From Bacteroidia bacterium (GTDB lineage: Bacteria; Bacteroidota; Bacteroidia; Bacteroidales; CAJPTX01), in NCBI GenBank assembly GCA_002749065.1, contig PDTX01000009.1:1-64000 (forward strand): a DNA stretch of 64,000 nt, in the 5' to 3' direction. A program made the position numbers and the translations under genes. Each line of letters begins with the position of its first letter. Position 1 is the stretch's first letter. This document shows positions 17,233 through 25,847 of this stretch, one piece after another. Below the pieces are notes generated by a model, which had not been told where the DNA came from, did not search any database, and saw only the letters and a list, made by a program, of their open reading frames with translations.

Positions 17233-18546
17233 TCATCCCCATTTGATACCATCAAGCTCGCGAAGCGCCCCCGCGGCGCTGAGCGTAAAGCCGGCCGGGC
17301 CAAGCCAGCGCGCCGCCGCCGCACGGATGTCCTCCGCCGATATTGTGCCTATCCGCGCCGCGTAGGCCCTGTAGTAGTCGGCGGGCAGGTCGCGGTGCAC
17401 AAGCAGCGAACGCAGCTGGCGCACCGAGCTGAAAACCCCATCGAAGCTGCGCAGCAACATGCCGCGCATGTAGTTGCGCAGAACGGCCATCTCCTCCGCC
17501 GAGGGTAGCTCCTCGCACAGGCGCACCATCTCCGCGGCGATGGCGGGCAATGCATCGTGGATGTACTGGCTACCGATCTCGCTGCTCACCACCAACTGCA
17601 AGCCACCCTCCATCCGGGCCACGTAGGCGTGAATACCGTAGGTGTAGCCCTTCTCCTCGCGGATTACGCGCATCAGGCGGCTGCCGAAGAAGCCCCCGAG
17701 CAGCATGACGGCTATCCGCAGGTCCAGCTCTTCGCCCAGCGGCAGGGACGGGGTGAGCCGCCCCAGCTCCACCGACACCTGGTTGCCTATCGGCGCCTCG
17801 CTCAGAACCAGGCTCTCAGGGGTGCACGTCGCATCCACCGGGGGCAGAAGCTCGGCGCACGCCCCACCATCCCCCCACTCGAGCTCGCCCAGCATGCCCA
17901 TCACCCTGTCCTCCTGCCGCGCATCCAGACCGCCGCTCACCAGCACCTGCGCGCCCCGGGGCAGCACATGGCCCACGTAGAAGGACTTGGCCTCCTCCAG
18001 CGAGAGCGTGTCGTAGTCGCCAGGTGCCACCACCCGACCAAGGGGGTGACCCGCCAGCAGGGCCGATTGCAAAGCCCTGGATGCCAAGTAGCTGGACTCC
18101 TGCTCGCGTATCTCCGCCCCGGCCTTCTGCTTCTTGCGCCAGGTCTCGAAGTAGGTCGGGTCGTACGAGGGCGACACGAGCGCATCGGCCAGTAGGCCCC
18201 AGGCATCCTCCAGCCGATTCGCCACGCAGCTCAGCGAGACCTTGCCGTACCAGGGAGTGGCCGCGGAGTAGAAGCGCGCGCCCAGGTAGTCGACGCGCCC
18301 AGCTACCGCCTCGGCATCGGCCCCGCGCGCGCCCTTGGTCAGCAGGGTGAGGGCCACATCGGCCTCGAGCCGCCCACGCTGAACCGACCGGCCACCCGGG
18401 AACAGCAGCTGGACCTTCACCGCCGGCGTGCTACCCTCGCAGAGGCTATGGTAGCGCATCCCGTTGTCCAACACCTCGCTCCGGAGGCAGGGAAAGTCCA
18501 ACGCCCCCCCCGCCTGAACCACCGGTGCTACCGTTCTATCCAGCAT
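17233..18546 (-). CDS. M16 family metallopeptidase-like subunit lacking the zinc motif
   Basis: An M16 (pitrilysin/MPP-like) fold protein of about 437 residues. It has LDNGMRYHSLCEGSTPAVKVQLLFPGGRS at the N-terminus and SRLMRVIREEKGYTYGIHAYV in the second half, where the conserved R and Y of M16 proteins bind substrate. The HxxEH position is replaced (ALTLLTKGARG), so it should be inactive alone. It lies just downstream of an active M16 gene (gap about 45 bases); such active/inactive pairs form heterodimers in many bacteria. An upstream ATG exists at 18558, but GGGAGG placed just before MLDRTVAPV favours 18546. No signal peptide is visible. Confidence 0.87.
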   Translation of the reverse strand: MLDRTVAPVVQAGGALDFPCLRSEVLDNGMRYHSLCEGSTPAVKVQLLFPGGRSVQRGRLEADVALTLLTKGARGADAEAVAGRVDYLGARFYSAATPWYGKVSLSCVANRLEDAWGLLADALVSPSYDPTYFETWRKKQKAGAEIREQESSYLASRALQSALLAGHPLGRVVAPGDYDTLSLEEAKSFYVGHVLPRGAQVLVSGGLDARQEDRVMGMLGELEWGDGGACAELLPPVDATCTPESLVLSEAPIGNQVSVELGRLTPSLPLGEELDLRIAVMLLGGFFGSRLMRVIREEKGYTYGIHAYVARMEGGLQLVVSSEIGSQYIHDALPAIAAEMVRLCEELPSAEEMAVLRNYMRGMLLRSFDGVFSSVRQLRSLLVHRDLPADYYRAYAARIGTISAEDIRAAAARWLGPAGFTLSAAGALRELDGIKWG

Positions 18547-18590
18547 ACATCCTCCCATCTATAGCTTAAGCTCCTATGTATCAATGTGTA

Positions 18591-19823
18591 TCAACGCTTC
18601 GCCCGGTAGCGCAATGTACTACTCTTCTCCCGGACAAAGGCCCTGGCCGCCAGCGACTTCACCTGCTCGAGGCGCACCGCACGCTCGCGCTCCACCCGCG
18701 TATTCACGTACTCCGCTCCGCCCAGCGTCTCGTACTCGGCCAAAGCCCGCGCGCGCTGGCCCGCCCGCAGCTCGGAGAAGACCACATCCGCCTCGTACTT
18801 ATTCTTCACCTTCTCCAGCTCGGCCTCCGCCACATCCTGCAGCCCCTCCAGCTCGGCCCAGACCGCGGCCTCCGCCTGCTCGAAGCTCACGCCCTCGCTC
18901 AGCATGCCGCTTATCATGAACAGGCCCGCGTCGCGGCTGCCGCTCACCACGGCGTCGATGCTGGAGAAGAGCCCCTGCCGCTCCACCAGGTGGGCGTTGA
19001 AGCGCGAGCTCTCGCCGTGCGAAAGGAGGTCCGACAGCACATCGTAGACCACGTACTCCGCCTCCATCCGCCCGCACATTGGGAAGGTGATGAAGAGGGC
19101 ATCGCTGGGCACCTCGCGCTCCACCTCCAGCTCCCTGGCCGCCGTCTGCTCTGGCTCTACGGGTAGGGAGTGCGAGGGCCGCTCCCCGGCGGGAATCCCA
19201 CCGAACCACTTCTCTGTCAGCTCCTTGGCACGGTCGTGCGATATGCTGCCCGAGAGGGCCATCACCGCGTTATTCGGCATGTAGAAGCGGGCGAAGAAGT
19301 CCTTCACCTGCTCCATCGTGGCCTCCTCCACGTGCGCGAGCTCCCGGCCTATCGTCGGCCAGCGGTAGGGATGAACCCGGTACGCCAGGTCGAAGAGCAG
19401 GTGGGAGATGTCCCCGTAGGGCGCGTTGAGGTAGTGCTGCTTGAACTCCTCCACCACCACCTTCCGCTGCACCTCCAGGCTGCTGTCCGAGAAGGCCAGG
19501 GAGAGCATCCTGTCGCTATCGAGCCAGAGGGCCGTCTCGATATTCTCCGCCGGCACGGTGCAGTAGAAGCACGTAATGTCCTGATTGGTAAAGGCATTAT
19601 TGGTGCCGCCCGCCAGCTCCAGCGGCCTGTCGAAGTCCGGGATATTCACGCTCCCCCCGAACATCAGATGCTCGAAGAGGTGCGCAAAGCCCGTACGCCC
19701 CGCATCCTCGTCGCTCGCCCCCACGTCGTAGACGATGGCCATCGACACCAGCGGGGTGGTCCTGTCCTCGTTGACCAGGACGCGAAGGCCGTTGCCCAGC
19801 ATAAACCTCGAGAAATCTATCAT
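18591..19823 (-). CDS. M16 family zinc metallopeptidase (active subunit)
   Basis: 410 residues with an intact HxxEH motif in GFAHLFEHLMFGG (about 46-58) and a downstream KVVVEEFKQ that supplies the distal Glu ligand. The N-terminus LGNGLRVLVNEDRTTPLVSMAIVYDVGA is typical. The C-terminal half has the inactive-lobe features (LLSHGESSRFNAHLVERQGL). There is no signal peptide, so it may be cytoplasmic, as MPP-like bacterial peptidases often are. It likely degrades peptides together with the adjacent zinc-less partner. Confidence 0.92.
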   Translation of the reverse strand: MIDFSRFMLGNGLRVLVNEDRTTPLVSMAIVYDVGASDEDAGRTGFAHLFEHLMFGGSVNIPDFDRPLELAGGTNNAFTNQDITCFYCTVPAENIETALWLDSDRMLSLAFSDSSLEVQRKVVVEEFKQHYLNAPYGDISHLLFDLAYRVHPYRWPTIGRELAHVEEATMEQVKDFFARFYMPNNAVMALSGSISHDRAKELTEKWFGGIPAGERPSHSLPVEPEQTAARELEVEREVPSDALFITFPMCGRMEAEYVVYDVLSDLLSHGESSRFNAHLVERQGLFSSIDAVVSGSRDAGLFMISGMLSEGVSFEQAEAAVWAELEGLQDVAEAELEKVKNKYEADVVFSELRAGQRARALAEYETLGGAEYVNTRVERERAVRLEQVKSLAARAFVREKSSTLRYRAKR

Positions 19824-19844
19824 CCTTTACTTCTTGCTCCGGGC

Positions 19845-20798
19845 CTACTTGGCCATGCCGTTGAGCCGCTCGAGCGCCTCGCCAAAGGTCCGTACCAGAT
19901 TGTCCATCACCTGCGCCACGGTCGGCACGTCGCGGAATGCCCCGGCGATCTGGCCTATCTCCAGCTCGCCCTGCACGAGGTTCCCCTCGAAGATGCCCCG
20001 TCGGCTCCGGCCACGACCGATGAACTCTCGCTGGGCCTCCGGGCTCGCGCCCGACTGTTCCATGGCCATCAGCGCATCGCTGAACTGGTTCGGCACCAGG
20101 CGGGTGGGGCCCCAGCTGCGCGACGTGAGCAGCGTACCCCGCTCGCGCACCTCCAGCATATGCTCCTTGAAGGCATCCGCCGCGGAGGACTCCACCGTCA
20201 CGGCAAAGCGGCTGCCTATCTGCACGCCCTCCGCCCCGAGGGCCAGCGCCGCGGCCAGACCCCGGCCATCCATGTAGCCCCCGGCCGAGACGATGGGAAT
20301 CTTCACATCCGCCGCCACCAGCTGCAGCAGCACCAGGGTCGAGATCTCCTCCAGGCCGTTGTGCCCCCCGGCCTCCATGCCCTCGCACACCACGAAGTCG
20401 CAACCCGCGGCCTCCACCTTCTGCGCCAGCTTGGGGCTGGGGACCACATGCCCCACCTTCATGCCCGCCGCATGGGCCCGGGCCGTGTACTTCTTCGGCG
20501 AGCCAGCAGACGTAATCAGCACCGGCACGCCCTCCGCCTCGCAGACCGCCAGGCAGTCCTCCACGTGGCTGTACAGCATGGGGATGTTCACCCCGAAGGG
20601 CTTGTCGCAGGCCGCACGGTACTTCTTGATGTGCTCGGCCAGCAGGGTCGCATCCATGGAGCCCACGCCGATGACCCCCAGGCCGCCCGCCTCAGAGACC
20701 GCAGCGGCCAGTCGCCAGCCGCTGCACCATATCATACCCCCCTGAATGACAGGGTACTTAACACCCAGTATCTTGGTCAACCTATTCGCTGAAAACAT
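19845..20798 (-). CDS. FMN-dependent nitronate monooxygenase / FabK-type enoyl-ACP reductase family
   Basis: 317 residues of a TIM-barrel flavoprotein. KYPVIQGGMIWCSGWRLAAAVSEAGGLGVIG is the N-terminal family motif. CEGMEAGGHNG is close to the FabK motif and IVSAGGYMDGRGLAAALALGAEGVQIGSRF is the phosphate-binding region. The two functions (oxidation of nitronates, or the last step of fatty-acid elongation) cannot be separated from sequence alone. Its position next to cdsA in the same orientation slightly favours a lipid role. A 42-base gap separates it from cdsA. Confidence 0.82.
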   Translation of the reverse strand: MFSANRLTKILGVKYPVIQGGMIWCSGWRLAAAVSEAGGLGVIGVGSMDATLLAEHIKKYRAACDKPFGVNIPMLYSHVEDCLAVCEAEGVPVLITSAGSPKKYTARAHAAGMKVGHVVPSPKLAQKVEAAGCDFVVCEGMEAGGHNGLEEISTLVLLQLVAADVKIPIVSAGGYMDGRGLAAALALGAEGVQIGSRFAVTVESSAADAFKEHMLEVRERGTLLTSRSWGPTRLVPNQFSDALMAMEQSGASPEAQREFIGRGRSRRGIFEGNLVQGELEIGQIAGAFRDVPTVAQVMDNLVRTFGEALERLNGMAK

Positions 20799-20840
20799 AT
20801 GCTTATCGCTTTATACAGCCCCCGAAGAGGGCAAGATAAC

Positions 20841-21665
20841 CTACAATAATAGCTTCGAAAGTACTAAAATATACGCTACTGGCAAAGCCAGAAGCATTGC
20901 GTCGACCCTATCCAGCACGCCGCCATGCCCCGGCAGGAAGCTCCCCGAGTCCTTCACGCCCACCGTGCGCTTGAGGCGCGATTCGAACAAATCGCCCACC
21001 ACGGCCGCCAGCGAGACCAGCACCCCGAACAGCGCCCAGGAGTGGAGCTCGTAGCGCCGCGCGAGCCACGGGCCCAGCAATACCGAGACCAAGACTGTGG
21101 CCACCACGCCCCCGGCGAAGCCCTCCCAGCTCTTCTTGGGCGAGACGCTGGGGAACATCGGGTGTCGCCCCACCGCGGAGCCCACCAGGTAGGCCCCCAC
21201 ATCGTTGGACCACACCCCCACAAGCACCATGGCCAGATAGCCCGTATTGAAGCGGGCCAGGGACATCGCCAGCACGCAGGGCAGCAGCACGTAGAGCAGG
21301 CCCAGCAGCGACACCCCCACCTGAACGAAGGACCGCTCACGACGGCTGAAAACGACGTACACCACCGAGGCCAAGAACACCAGCTGGAGGTAGAGCATGA
21401 ACAGCTCGTTCATCACGAGGAGGTAGTTCATCCCCCGGAAGGCGTAGCCCCCGAGGCCCAGCCCGACAGCCCCCAGGCCCAGCAGGGGGAGGCGTGGGAG
21501 GGAAATGCCGTCTAGCCCCTCCACCAGCCGGGCGTACTCATTGAGGCCCAGCATCCCCAGTAGGAAGAAGAGCAGGGCTGTGCTGTCGTAGCCCCACCAG
21601 AGGGCCCCCAGCAGCACCGCCACGTAGGCCGCACCGCTCAGCGCACGTAGCTGCAGGTTGGTCAT
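20841..21665 (-). CDS. cdsA: Phosphatidate cytidylyltransferase
   Basis: Makes CDP-diacylglycerol from phosphatidic acid and CTP at the inner membrane. 274 residues with about 7-8 membrane helices. The family signature near the C-terminus includes SPKKSWEGFAGG and DLFESRLKRTVGVKDSG followed by LPGHGGVLDRVDAML, with the conserved acidic residues. The first codons overlap the end of the DUF2007 gene by 4 bases, so it belongs to the rsfS-ftsH-DUF2007-cdsA operon. Confidence 0.95.
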   Translation of the reverse strand: MTNLQLRALSGAAYVAVLLGALWWGYDSTALLFFLLGMLGLNEYARLVEGLDGISLPRLPLLGLGAVGLGLGGYAFRGMNYLLVMNELFMLYLQLVFLASVVYVVFSRRERSFVQVGVSLLGLLYVLLPCVLAMSLARFNTGYLAMVLVGVWSNDVGAYLVGSAVGRHPMFPSVSPKKSWEGFAGGVVATVLVSVLLGPWLARRYELHSWALFGVLVSLAAVVGDLFESRLKRTVGVKDSGSFLPGHGGVLDRVDAMLLALPVAYILVLSKLLL

Positions 21666-21925
21666 AGCCCCCGCTTACACAGATCGCCCCCCTCACCACG
21701 TCCGCTCCACTGCTCCAGCAGCTGCGACGCGCGCCCGAGCTCCTCCAGCGGCACGAGCAGGCGCGCGCTGGCCTTTATCGGAATCGGGTACGCGCTGCTA
21801 CGCAGGTCATACACCTCCGAGACGATGCCCTCATTCTCGAGGCGGCCCTGCACCATCAAGGCCTCCTCGTACGATGCGTACTCCTCGATAACCACCCAGT
21901 TCGTATCCATAAAACCATCACCCAT
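21662..21925 (-). CDS. DUF2007 domain protein
   Basis: 87 residues. NWVVIEEYASYEEALMVQGRLENEGIVSEVYD, then a short strand and RLLVPLEELGRASQLLEQW, match the DUF2007 (putative signal-transducing) family. It is soluble. The ATG at 21925 is preceded by GGAGGAGAACCAT, a clear ribosome binding site, which favours it over the internal ATG at 21910. It is embedded between ftsH and cdsA with a 4-base overlap to the latter. The role of the family is unknown. Confidence 0.85.
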   Translation of the reverse strand: MGDGFMDTNWVVIEEYASYEEALMVQGRLENEGIVSEVYDLRSSAYPIPIKASARLLVPLEELGRASQLLEQWSGRGEGGDLCKRGL

Positions 21926-21964
21926 ATGGTTCTCCTCCTTCCTTAATTATTGCACATTCAGACG

Positions 21965-24070
21965 CTACTCGCTACGCTCCGAGGGTTCCGTCACCGTATC
22001 CTCGGTTGCCACCACCTCCGTGGCCTCAGCCCGCTCCGCCTCCTGCGCCACGGCATCACCCTGGGGGGGGGCCAGATGGCTATTCGGGTTGCGCAGGGTG
22101 GCCGCCAGCTCCTCCTGCCGGCTATTGCACTTCCGCTCGCCGTAGATTGCCACCAGGTCGTCGGAGAAGATGACCTCCTCCTGCAGCAGCCGCGCCGCGA
22201 GCCGGTCTAGCCCCTCGCGGTGCTCCATGAGGATCTCCTTCGCCCGGGTGTAGGCGCGGGCCACCAGGGCGCGCACCTCGCGGTCTATCTCCTCGGCCGT
22301 CCGCTCGCTGTAGGGCTTCGCGAAGGACATCTGGCTCTCGCCCGTGGAGTCGAAGTAGCAGATATTCACCAGCTCGTCCGACATGCCGTAGTAGGCCACC
22401 ATCGCGTAGGCCATCTTGTTGACCCGCTCCAGGTCGTTGAGCGCGCCGGTCGAGACCTCGCCGAAGACCACGTCCTCGGAGGCCCTCCCGCCCAGCAGCG
22501 CGCACATCTCGTGGAACATCTGCTCGGTGGTGCTGAGCTGGCGCTCCTCGGGCACGTACCAGGCCGCCCCCAGCGAGCGACCCCGGGGGATAATCGACAC
22601 CTTCAGCAGGGGGTTGGCGTGCTCCAGGAACCAGCTCACGGTGGCGTGCCCCGCCTCGTGGAAGGCCACCTTGCGCTTCTCCTCCGGGGTGAGAATCTTG
22701 TTCTTACGCTCCAGGCCACCGACTATCCGGTCTATCGCGTCCAGGAAATCCTGCCGCCCCACATGCTCGCTGTTCTTGCGGGCCGCGATGAGGGCCGCCT
22801 CGTTGCACACGTTGGCGATGTCGGCCCCGGAGAAGCCCGGGGTCTGCTTGGCCAGGAAGGCCGGGTCGAAGCCCTCCTGCAGCTTCAGCGGCCGGAGGTG
22901 CACCTTGAATATCTCGTAGCGCTCCGTGTGGTCGGGCAGCTCCACGTGGATCTGCCGGTCGAAGCGCCCCGCCCGCAGCAGGGCGCCGTCCAGGATGTCG
23001 GCCCGGTTGGTCGCCGCCAGGACGATGATGCCCGTGTTGGTCGCGAAGCCGTCCATCTCCGTCAGCAGCTGGTTGAGCGTGTTCTCGCGCTCCTCGCTAC
23101 TCGAGAAGCTGGCGTTCTTGGAGCGGCTGCGGCCGATGGCGTCTATCTCGTCGATGAAGATGATGCAGGGGGCCTTCTCCTTCGCCTGCTTGAAGAGGTC
23201 GCGCACGCGCGATGCCCCCACCCCCACGAACATCTCCATGAAGTCGGAGCCCGAGAGGCTGAAGAAGGGTACCTCCGCCTCGCCCGCCACCGCCTTGGCC
23301 AGCAGGGTCTTACCCGTGCCCGGGGGGCCCACCAGCAGGGCACCCTTGGGGATTTTGCCCCCGAGCTCGGTGTACTTCTTGGGGTTCCGCAGGAAATCCA
23401 CGATCTCCTCCACCTCCACCTTCGCCTCCTCCAGGCCCGCCACGTCCTTGAAGGTCACCTTCGTACCGGTCTCCTTATTAAAAATCTGCGCGCGCGACTT
23501 GCCCATCGAGAAGATGTTGCCCCCGCCGCCCGCCGGGCCCCCACCCCGCGACATCCGCCGGAAGATGAACATCCACACCCCGAGCATCAGCACGATCGGG
23601 AAGACCCAGTAGAAGAAGCCCCCGAAGTAGTCCGGCTCCTCCACGTAGGTGGGGTATATCTTCTTGTCGTCATCCACCGATGCCTGGGCCGCATTCAGGT
23701 TCGCGTTGAAGGTCTCGATGGACCCAATCGTGAAGTAGAACGGCGCGGTCTCCCCGTAGGCCTCGATGTCGCCCAGCCGGCTCTGGAAGTGCTTCAGCCC
23801 CTCCTGCGAGAGGTACACCTGCACTATCCCCTTGTTGCGCACGCCCACCAGCTTGGTCACGTAGCCCTTCTCGAGCATCTGGAAGCGAACCGCCTGCCAG
23901 TCCGTCTCGATGCTGCTCCCACCGGTGTAGAAGAGCTTCACCCCGATGATGGCCATGGCGATCAGGAGGTAGAGCCACAGTATATTCGGGCGGTGCGACC
24001 CGCCGACACCGCCCCGCAGAAAGGGGTTCCTCTTACCTGAAGGCGGATTGCCCCCCTTGTTTTCACCCAC
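21965..24070 (-). CDS. ftsH: ATP-dependent zinc metalloprotease FtsH
   Basis: 701 residues. An N-terminal membrane helix ([19 protein letters not shown]), a periplasmic domain and a second helix ([18 protein letters not shown]) lead to the AAA+ module: Walker [19 protein letters not shown], Walker [14 protein letters not shown], and the second region of homology with [15 protein letters not shown]. The protease domain has the zinc motif HEAGH. It degrades misfolded and regulatory membrane proteins as a hexamer. A Gly-rich stretch follows the second helix. It is cotranscribed with rsfS upstream and with the DUF2007 gene and cdsA downstream. Confidence 0.97.
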   Translation of the reverse strand: MGENKGGNPPSGKRNPFLRGGVGGSHRPNILWLYLLIAMAIIGVKLFYTGGSSIETDWQAVRFQMLEKGYVTKLVGVRNKGIVQVYLSQEGLKHFQSRLGDIEAYGETAPFYFTIGSIETFNANLNAAQASVDDDKKIYPTYVEEPDYFGGFFYWVFPIVLMLGVWMFIFRRMSRGGGPAGGGGNIFSMGKSRAQIFNKETGTKVTFKDVAGLEEAKVEVEEIVDFLRNPKKYTELGGKIPKGALLVGPPGTGKTLLAKAVAGEAEVPFFSLSGSDFMEMFVGVGASRVRDLFKQAKEKAPCIIFIDEIDAIGRSRSKNASFSSSEERENTLNQLLTEMDGFATNTGIIVLAATNRADILDGALLRAGRFDRQIHVELPDHTERYEIFKVHLRPLKLQEGFDPAFLAKQTPGFSGADIANVCNEAALIAARKNSEHVGRQDFLDAIDRIVGGLERKNKILTPEEKRKVAFHEAGHATVSWFLEHANPLLKVSIIPRGRSLGAAWYVPEERQLSTTEQMFHEMCALLGGRASEDVVFGEVSTGALNDLERVNKMAYAMVAYYGMSDELVNICYFDSTGESQMSFAKPYSERTAEEIDREVRALVARAYTRAKEILMEHREGLDRLAARLLQEEVIFSDDLVAIYGERKCNSRQEELAATLRNPNSHLAPPQGDAVAQEAERAEATEVVATEDTVTEPSERSE

Positions 24071-24115
24071 TAGTCTAATACTCCTATATATAAGGTTAGT
24101 CCACTTGCCACGTCA

Positions 24116-24493
24116 CTAGTCCTCATCCGGCACCTCGCGGCGCACCGCATCCTGCCAGAGCGACTCCAGGTCGTAGAATGCACGGGCCTCCGTGGAGAAC
24201 ACGTGCACCACCACATCGAAGTAATCCATCACGATCCACTGGGCATTCTCCATCCCCGACATCCGCCAGGGCCACTCCCCCGTGCCGGCCGCCACCCGGT
24301 CCTCCACCTCCTCGGCTATCGCCTTGATGTGTGGCGCGCTGTCCGCATGGCAGATGATGAAGTAGTCGCACACCCGCTTCTCTATCCCCCGCATGTCCAG
24401 CTCCACGATGCTGCGCGCCTTCTTCGAGCTCATCGCATTCTCCACCACCCGCAGCAGCTCCCGCTCCTGCCCTTCCTTATTCTCGCTCACCAT
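24116..24493 (-). CDS. rsfS: Ribosome silencing factor RsfS
   Basis: 125 residues of the RsfS/Iojap family, which binds ribosomal protein L14 and blocks subunit joining when nutrients are low. Diagnostic parts are KKARSIVELDMRGIEKRVCDYFIICHADSAPHIKAIAEEVED and WIVMDYFDVVVHVFSTEARAFYDLESLWQDA. It is the first gene of the rsfS-ftsH-DUF2007-cdsA run; the order rsfS-ftsH is common in Bacteroidota. Confidence 0.95.
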   Translation of the reverse strand: MVSENKEGQERELLRVVENAMSSKKARSIVELDMRGIEKRVCDYFIICHADSAPHIKAIAEEVEDRVAAGTGEWPWRMSGMENAQWIVMDYFDVVVHVFSTEARAFYDLESLWQDAVRREVPDED

Positions 24494-24866
24494 ATATCAC
24501 AACTTGCTACTTTTCACTCAATGTACGAACACGCCCCGAGGGCCCAGCCCCACCCATGCAAAGCATACAGAGAAGCTACCGCGAATGTACACATTTTCGC
24601 AGAAGTTCGCGCCCCGTAGCCAGCGCATTCACACGCCAAAGACACGGCCGAATCGGCACATGCCCAGGCGGCCAGCCGGGTAGCGCGCCCTTCCCCGCGG
24701 AGGTATCCTTATGTCCCATAACCATTCCACCCCGATTCGGTTTACTGCCCGCGTGACGCAAGGGATGGATTGGGGCGCACCGCCCCCTCCCGCCGGGTGG
24801 AAAAAGCCCTACGCCCCCCGGGAGACCCTGCCCCCACCGGGAACAGGGCATTGCCTCAGGGCTTGG
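24494..24866. other. Intergenic stretch without a convincing gene
   Basis: 373 bases between rsfS and the SUMF1-like lipoprotein gene, which end and begin in the same (minus) direction. It must hold the promoter of the rsfS operon, but no perfect TAnnTTTG box was found; the nearest is TATGCTTTG near 24557. Short open frames here have no family features. Confidence 0.4.
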
Positions 24867-25700
24867 CTAGGGTGCGAACGGGGCGACCAGACGAAAACCC
24901 AGGGTGGCGTTCCGGAGCGTGGGGGCGTTCCAGTCCCAGTTCGCGGAGCGGCAGAGCCCGGCCGTGTCGTCCCAGGCGCCGCCACGGTCCACACGGTCAG
25001 CGCCTGCCGCAGGTTTACTCCTGGGGTACTCCTCGCTGTACCGGTCAGCGCACCACTCCCACACGTTCCCGTGCATGTCGTAGAGGCCGAAGGCGTTGGC
25101 CTTCTTCCCGGCCACCGGGTGCGTCACCCCATTCGCATTCGCCACGTACCAGGCGTAGTCGCCCAGCCGGGCCGCATCATTGCCGAAGCAGAATCGCCCC
25201 TTGCCCCCCGCCCGGCAGGCGTACTCCCACTGCGCCTCTGTCGGCAGGGTCACCCCCCGGCCCACCCACTCGCAGAAGGCCATGGCATCCTCCCATGAGA
25301 CGCACACCACCGGCTGCGCATCGCCCTTGAAGCTCGCGTCCAGCCCGGGGTGCATCGCCCCGCTCCCCCTCACCCGCTCCCACGGCTCGCCCCCCCTGGC
25401 CTCCATGTCCCTCAGGAACGCGTTGTACTGCGCGTTGGTCACCTCCGTCGCGCCCATCCAGAAGCCCGACACCTCCACCTCGCGCTGCGGGCCCTCGGGG
25501 TCATAGCGGGGCTCCTCCCCGTCGGGGGTGCCCATCATGAACCGGCCGCCCTCCACCCTCACCCACTGGATACCCAGCGCCGGGTTCGTCCGCGGGGATT
25601 GCGGCTCGGCCGGGGTGTCGCGGGCAAGCACTCCGCAGCCGGTCAGCGCCACCAGCCCGAGGGGTAGCAAGATGCCAAAAACCAACATCCACCTTCCCAT
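24867..25700 (-). CDS. SUMF1/formylglycine-generating-enzyme-like lipoprotein
   Basis: About 277 residues. MGRWMLVFGILLPLGLVALTGC is a lipoprotein signal. The mature part is a SUMF1 (FGE-like) fold: MMGTPDGEEPRYDPEGPQREV, GATEVTNAQYNAFL, PVVCVSWEDAMAFCEWVG, LPTEAQWEYACRAGG, ANAFGLYDMHGNVWEWCAD, RVDRGGAWDDTAGLCRSA and NATLGFRLV. Anchored SUMF1-like lipoproteins in this phylum include the T9SS ring proteins GldK/PorK and GldJ, but this one is shorter and lies outside a por/gld cluster, so I make no such claim. The upstream extension to 25826 would cross the divergent promoter and is rejected. Confidence 0.85.
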   Translation of the reverse strand: MGRWMLVFGILLPLGLVALTGCGVLARDTPAEPQSPRTNPALGIQWVRVEGGRFMMGTPDGEEPRYDPEGPQREVEVSGFWMGATEVTNAQYNAFLRDMEARGGEPWERVRGSGAMHPGLDASFKGDAQPVVCVSWEDAMAFCEWVGRGVTLPTEAQWEYACRAGGKGRFCFGNDAARLGDYAWYVANANGVTHPVAGKKANAFGLYDMHGNVWEWCADRYSEEYPRSKPAAGADRVDRGGAWDDTAGLCRSANWDWNAPTLRNATLGFRLVAPFAP

Positions 25701-25785
25701 AGCAACTAAAGTTCTACATGCAGCGACCCCGCTACGCAGCCGAAAGATAGCAATGTTTTCATTAGCGCACGCCCCCAACGGCGGC

Positions 25786-25816
25786 TTGCCTATTCGCCGG
25801 AGTCTGCCTACTTTTG
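25786..25816 (+). promoter_or_regulatory. Bacteroidota-type promoter of the RND transporter gene
   Basis: TACTTTTG (25809-25816) is a perfect -7 box, with TTG at 25786-25788, 20 bases upstream, as the -33 element. It predicts transcription start around 25822-25824, at or past the first ATG at 25821, and thus points to the ATG at 25848. Confidence 0.7.
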
Positions 25817-25847
25817 CCGGATGCACAACCCCAAACGGAACAGCAAG

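Noticed and set aside
24867..25700. Calling the SUMF1-like lipoprotein GldK/PorK or GldJ
   Set aside because: It is much shorter than those proteins and no other T9SS core gene is adjacent.
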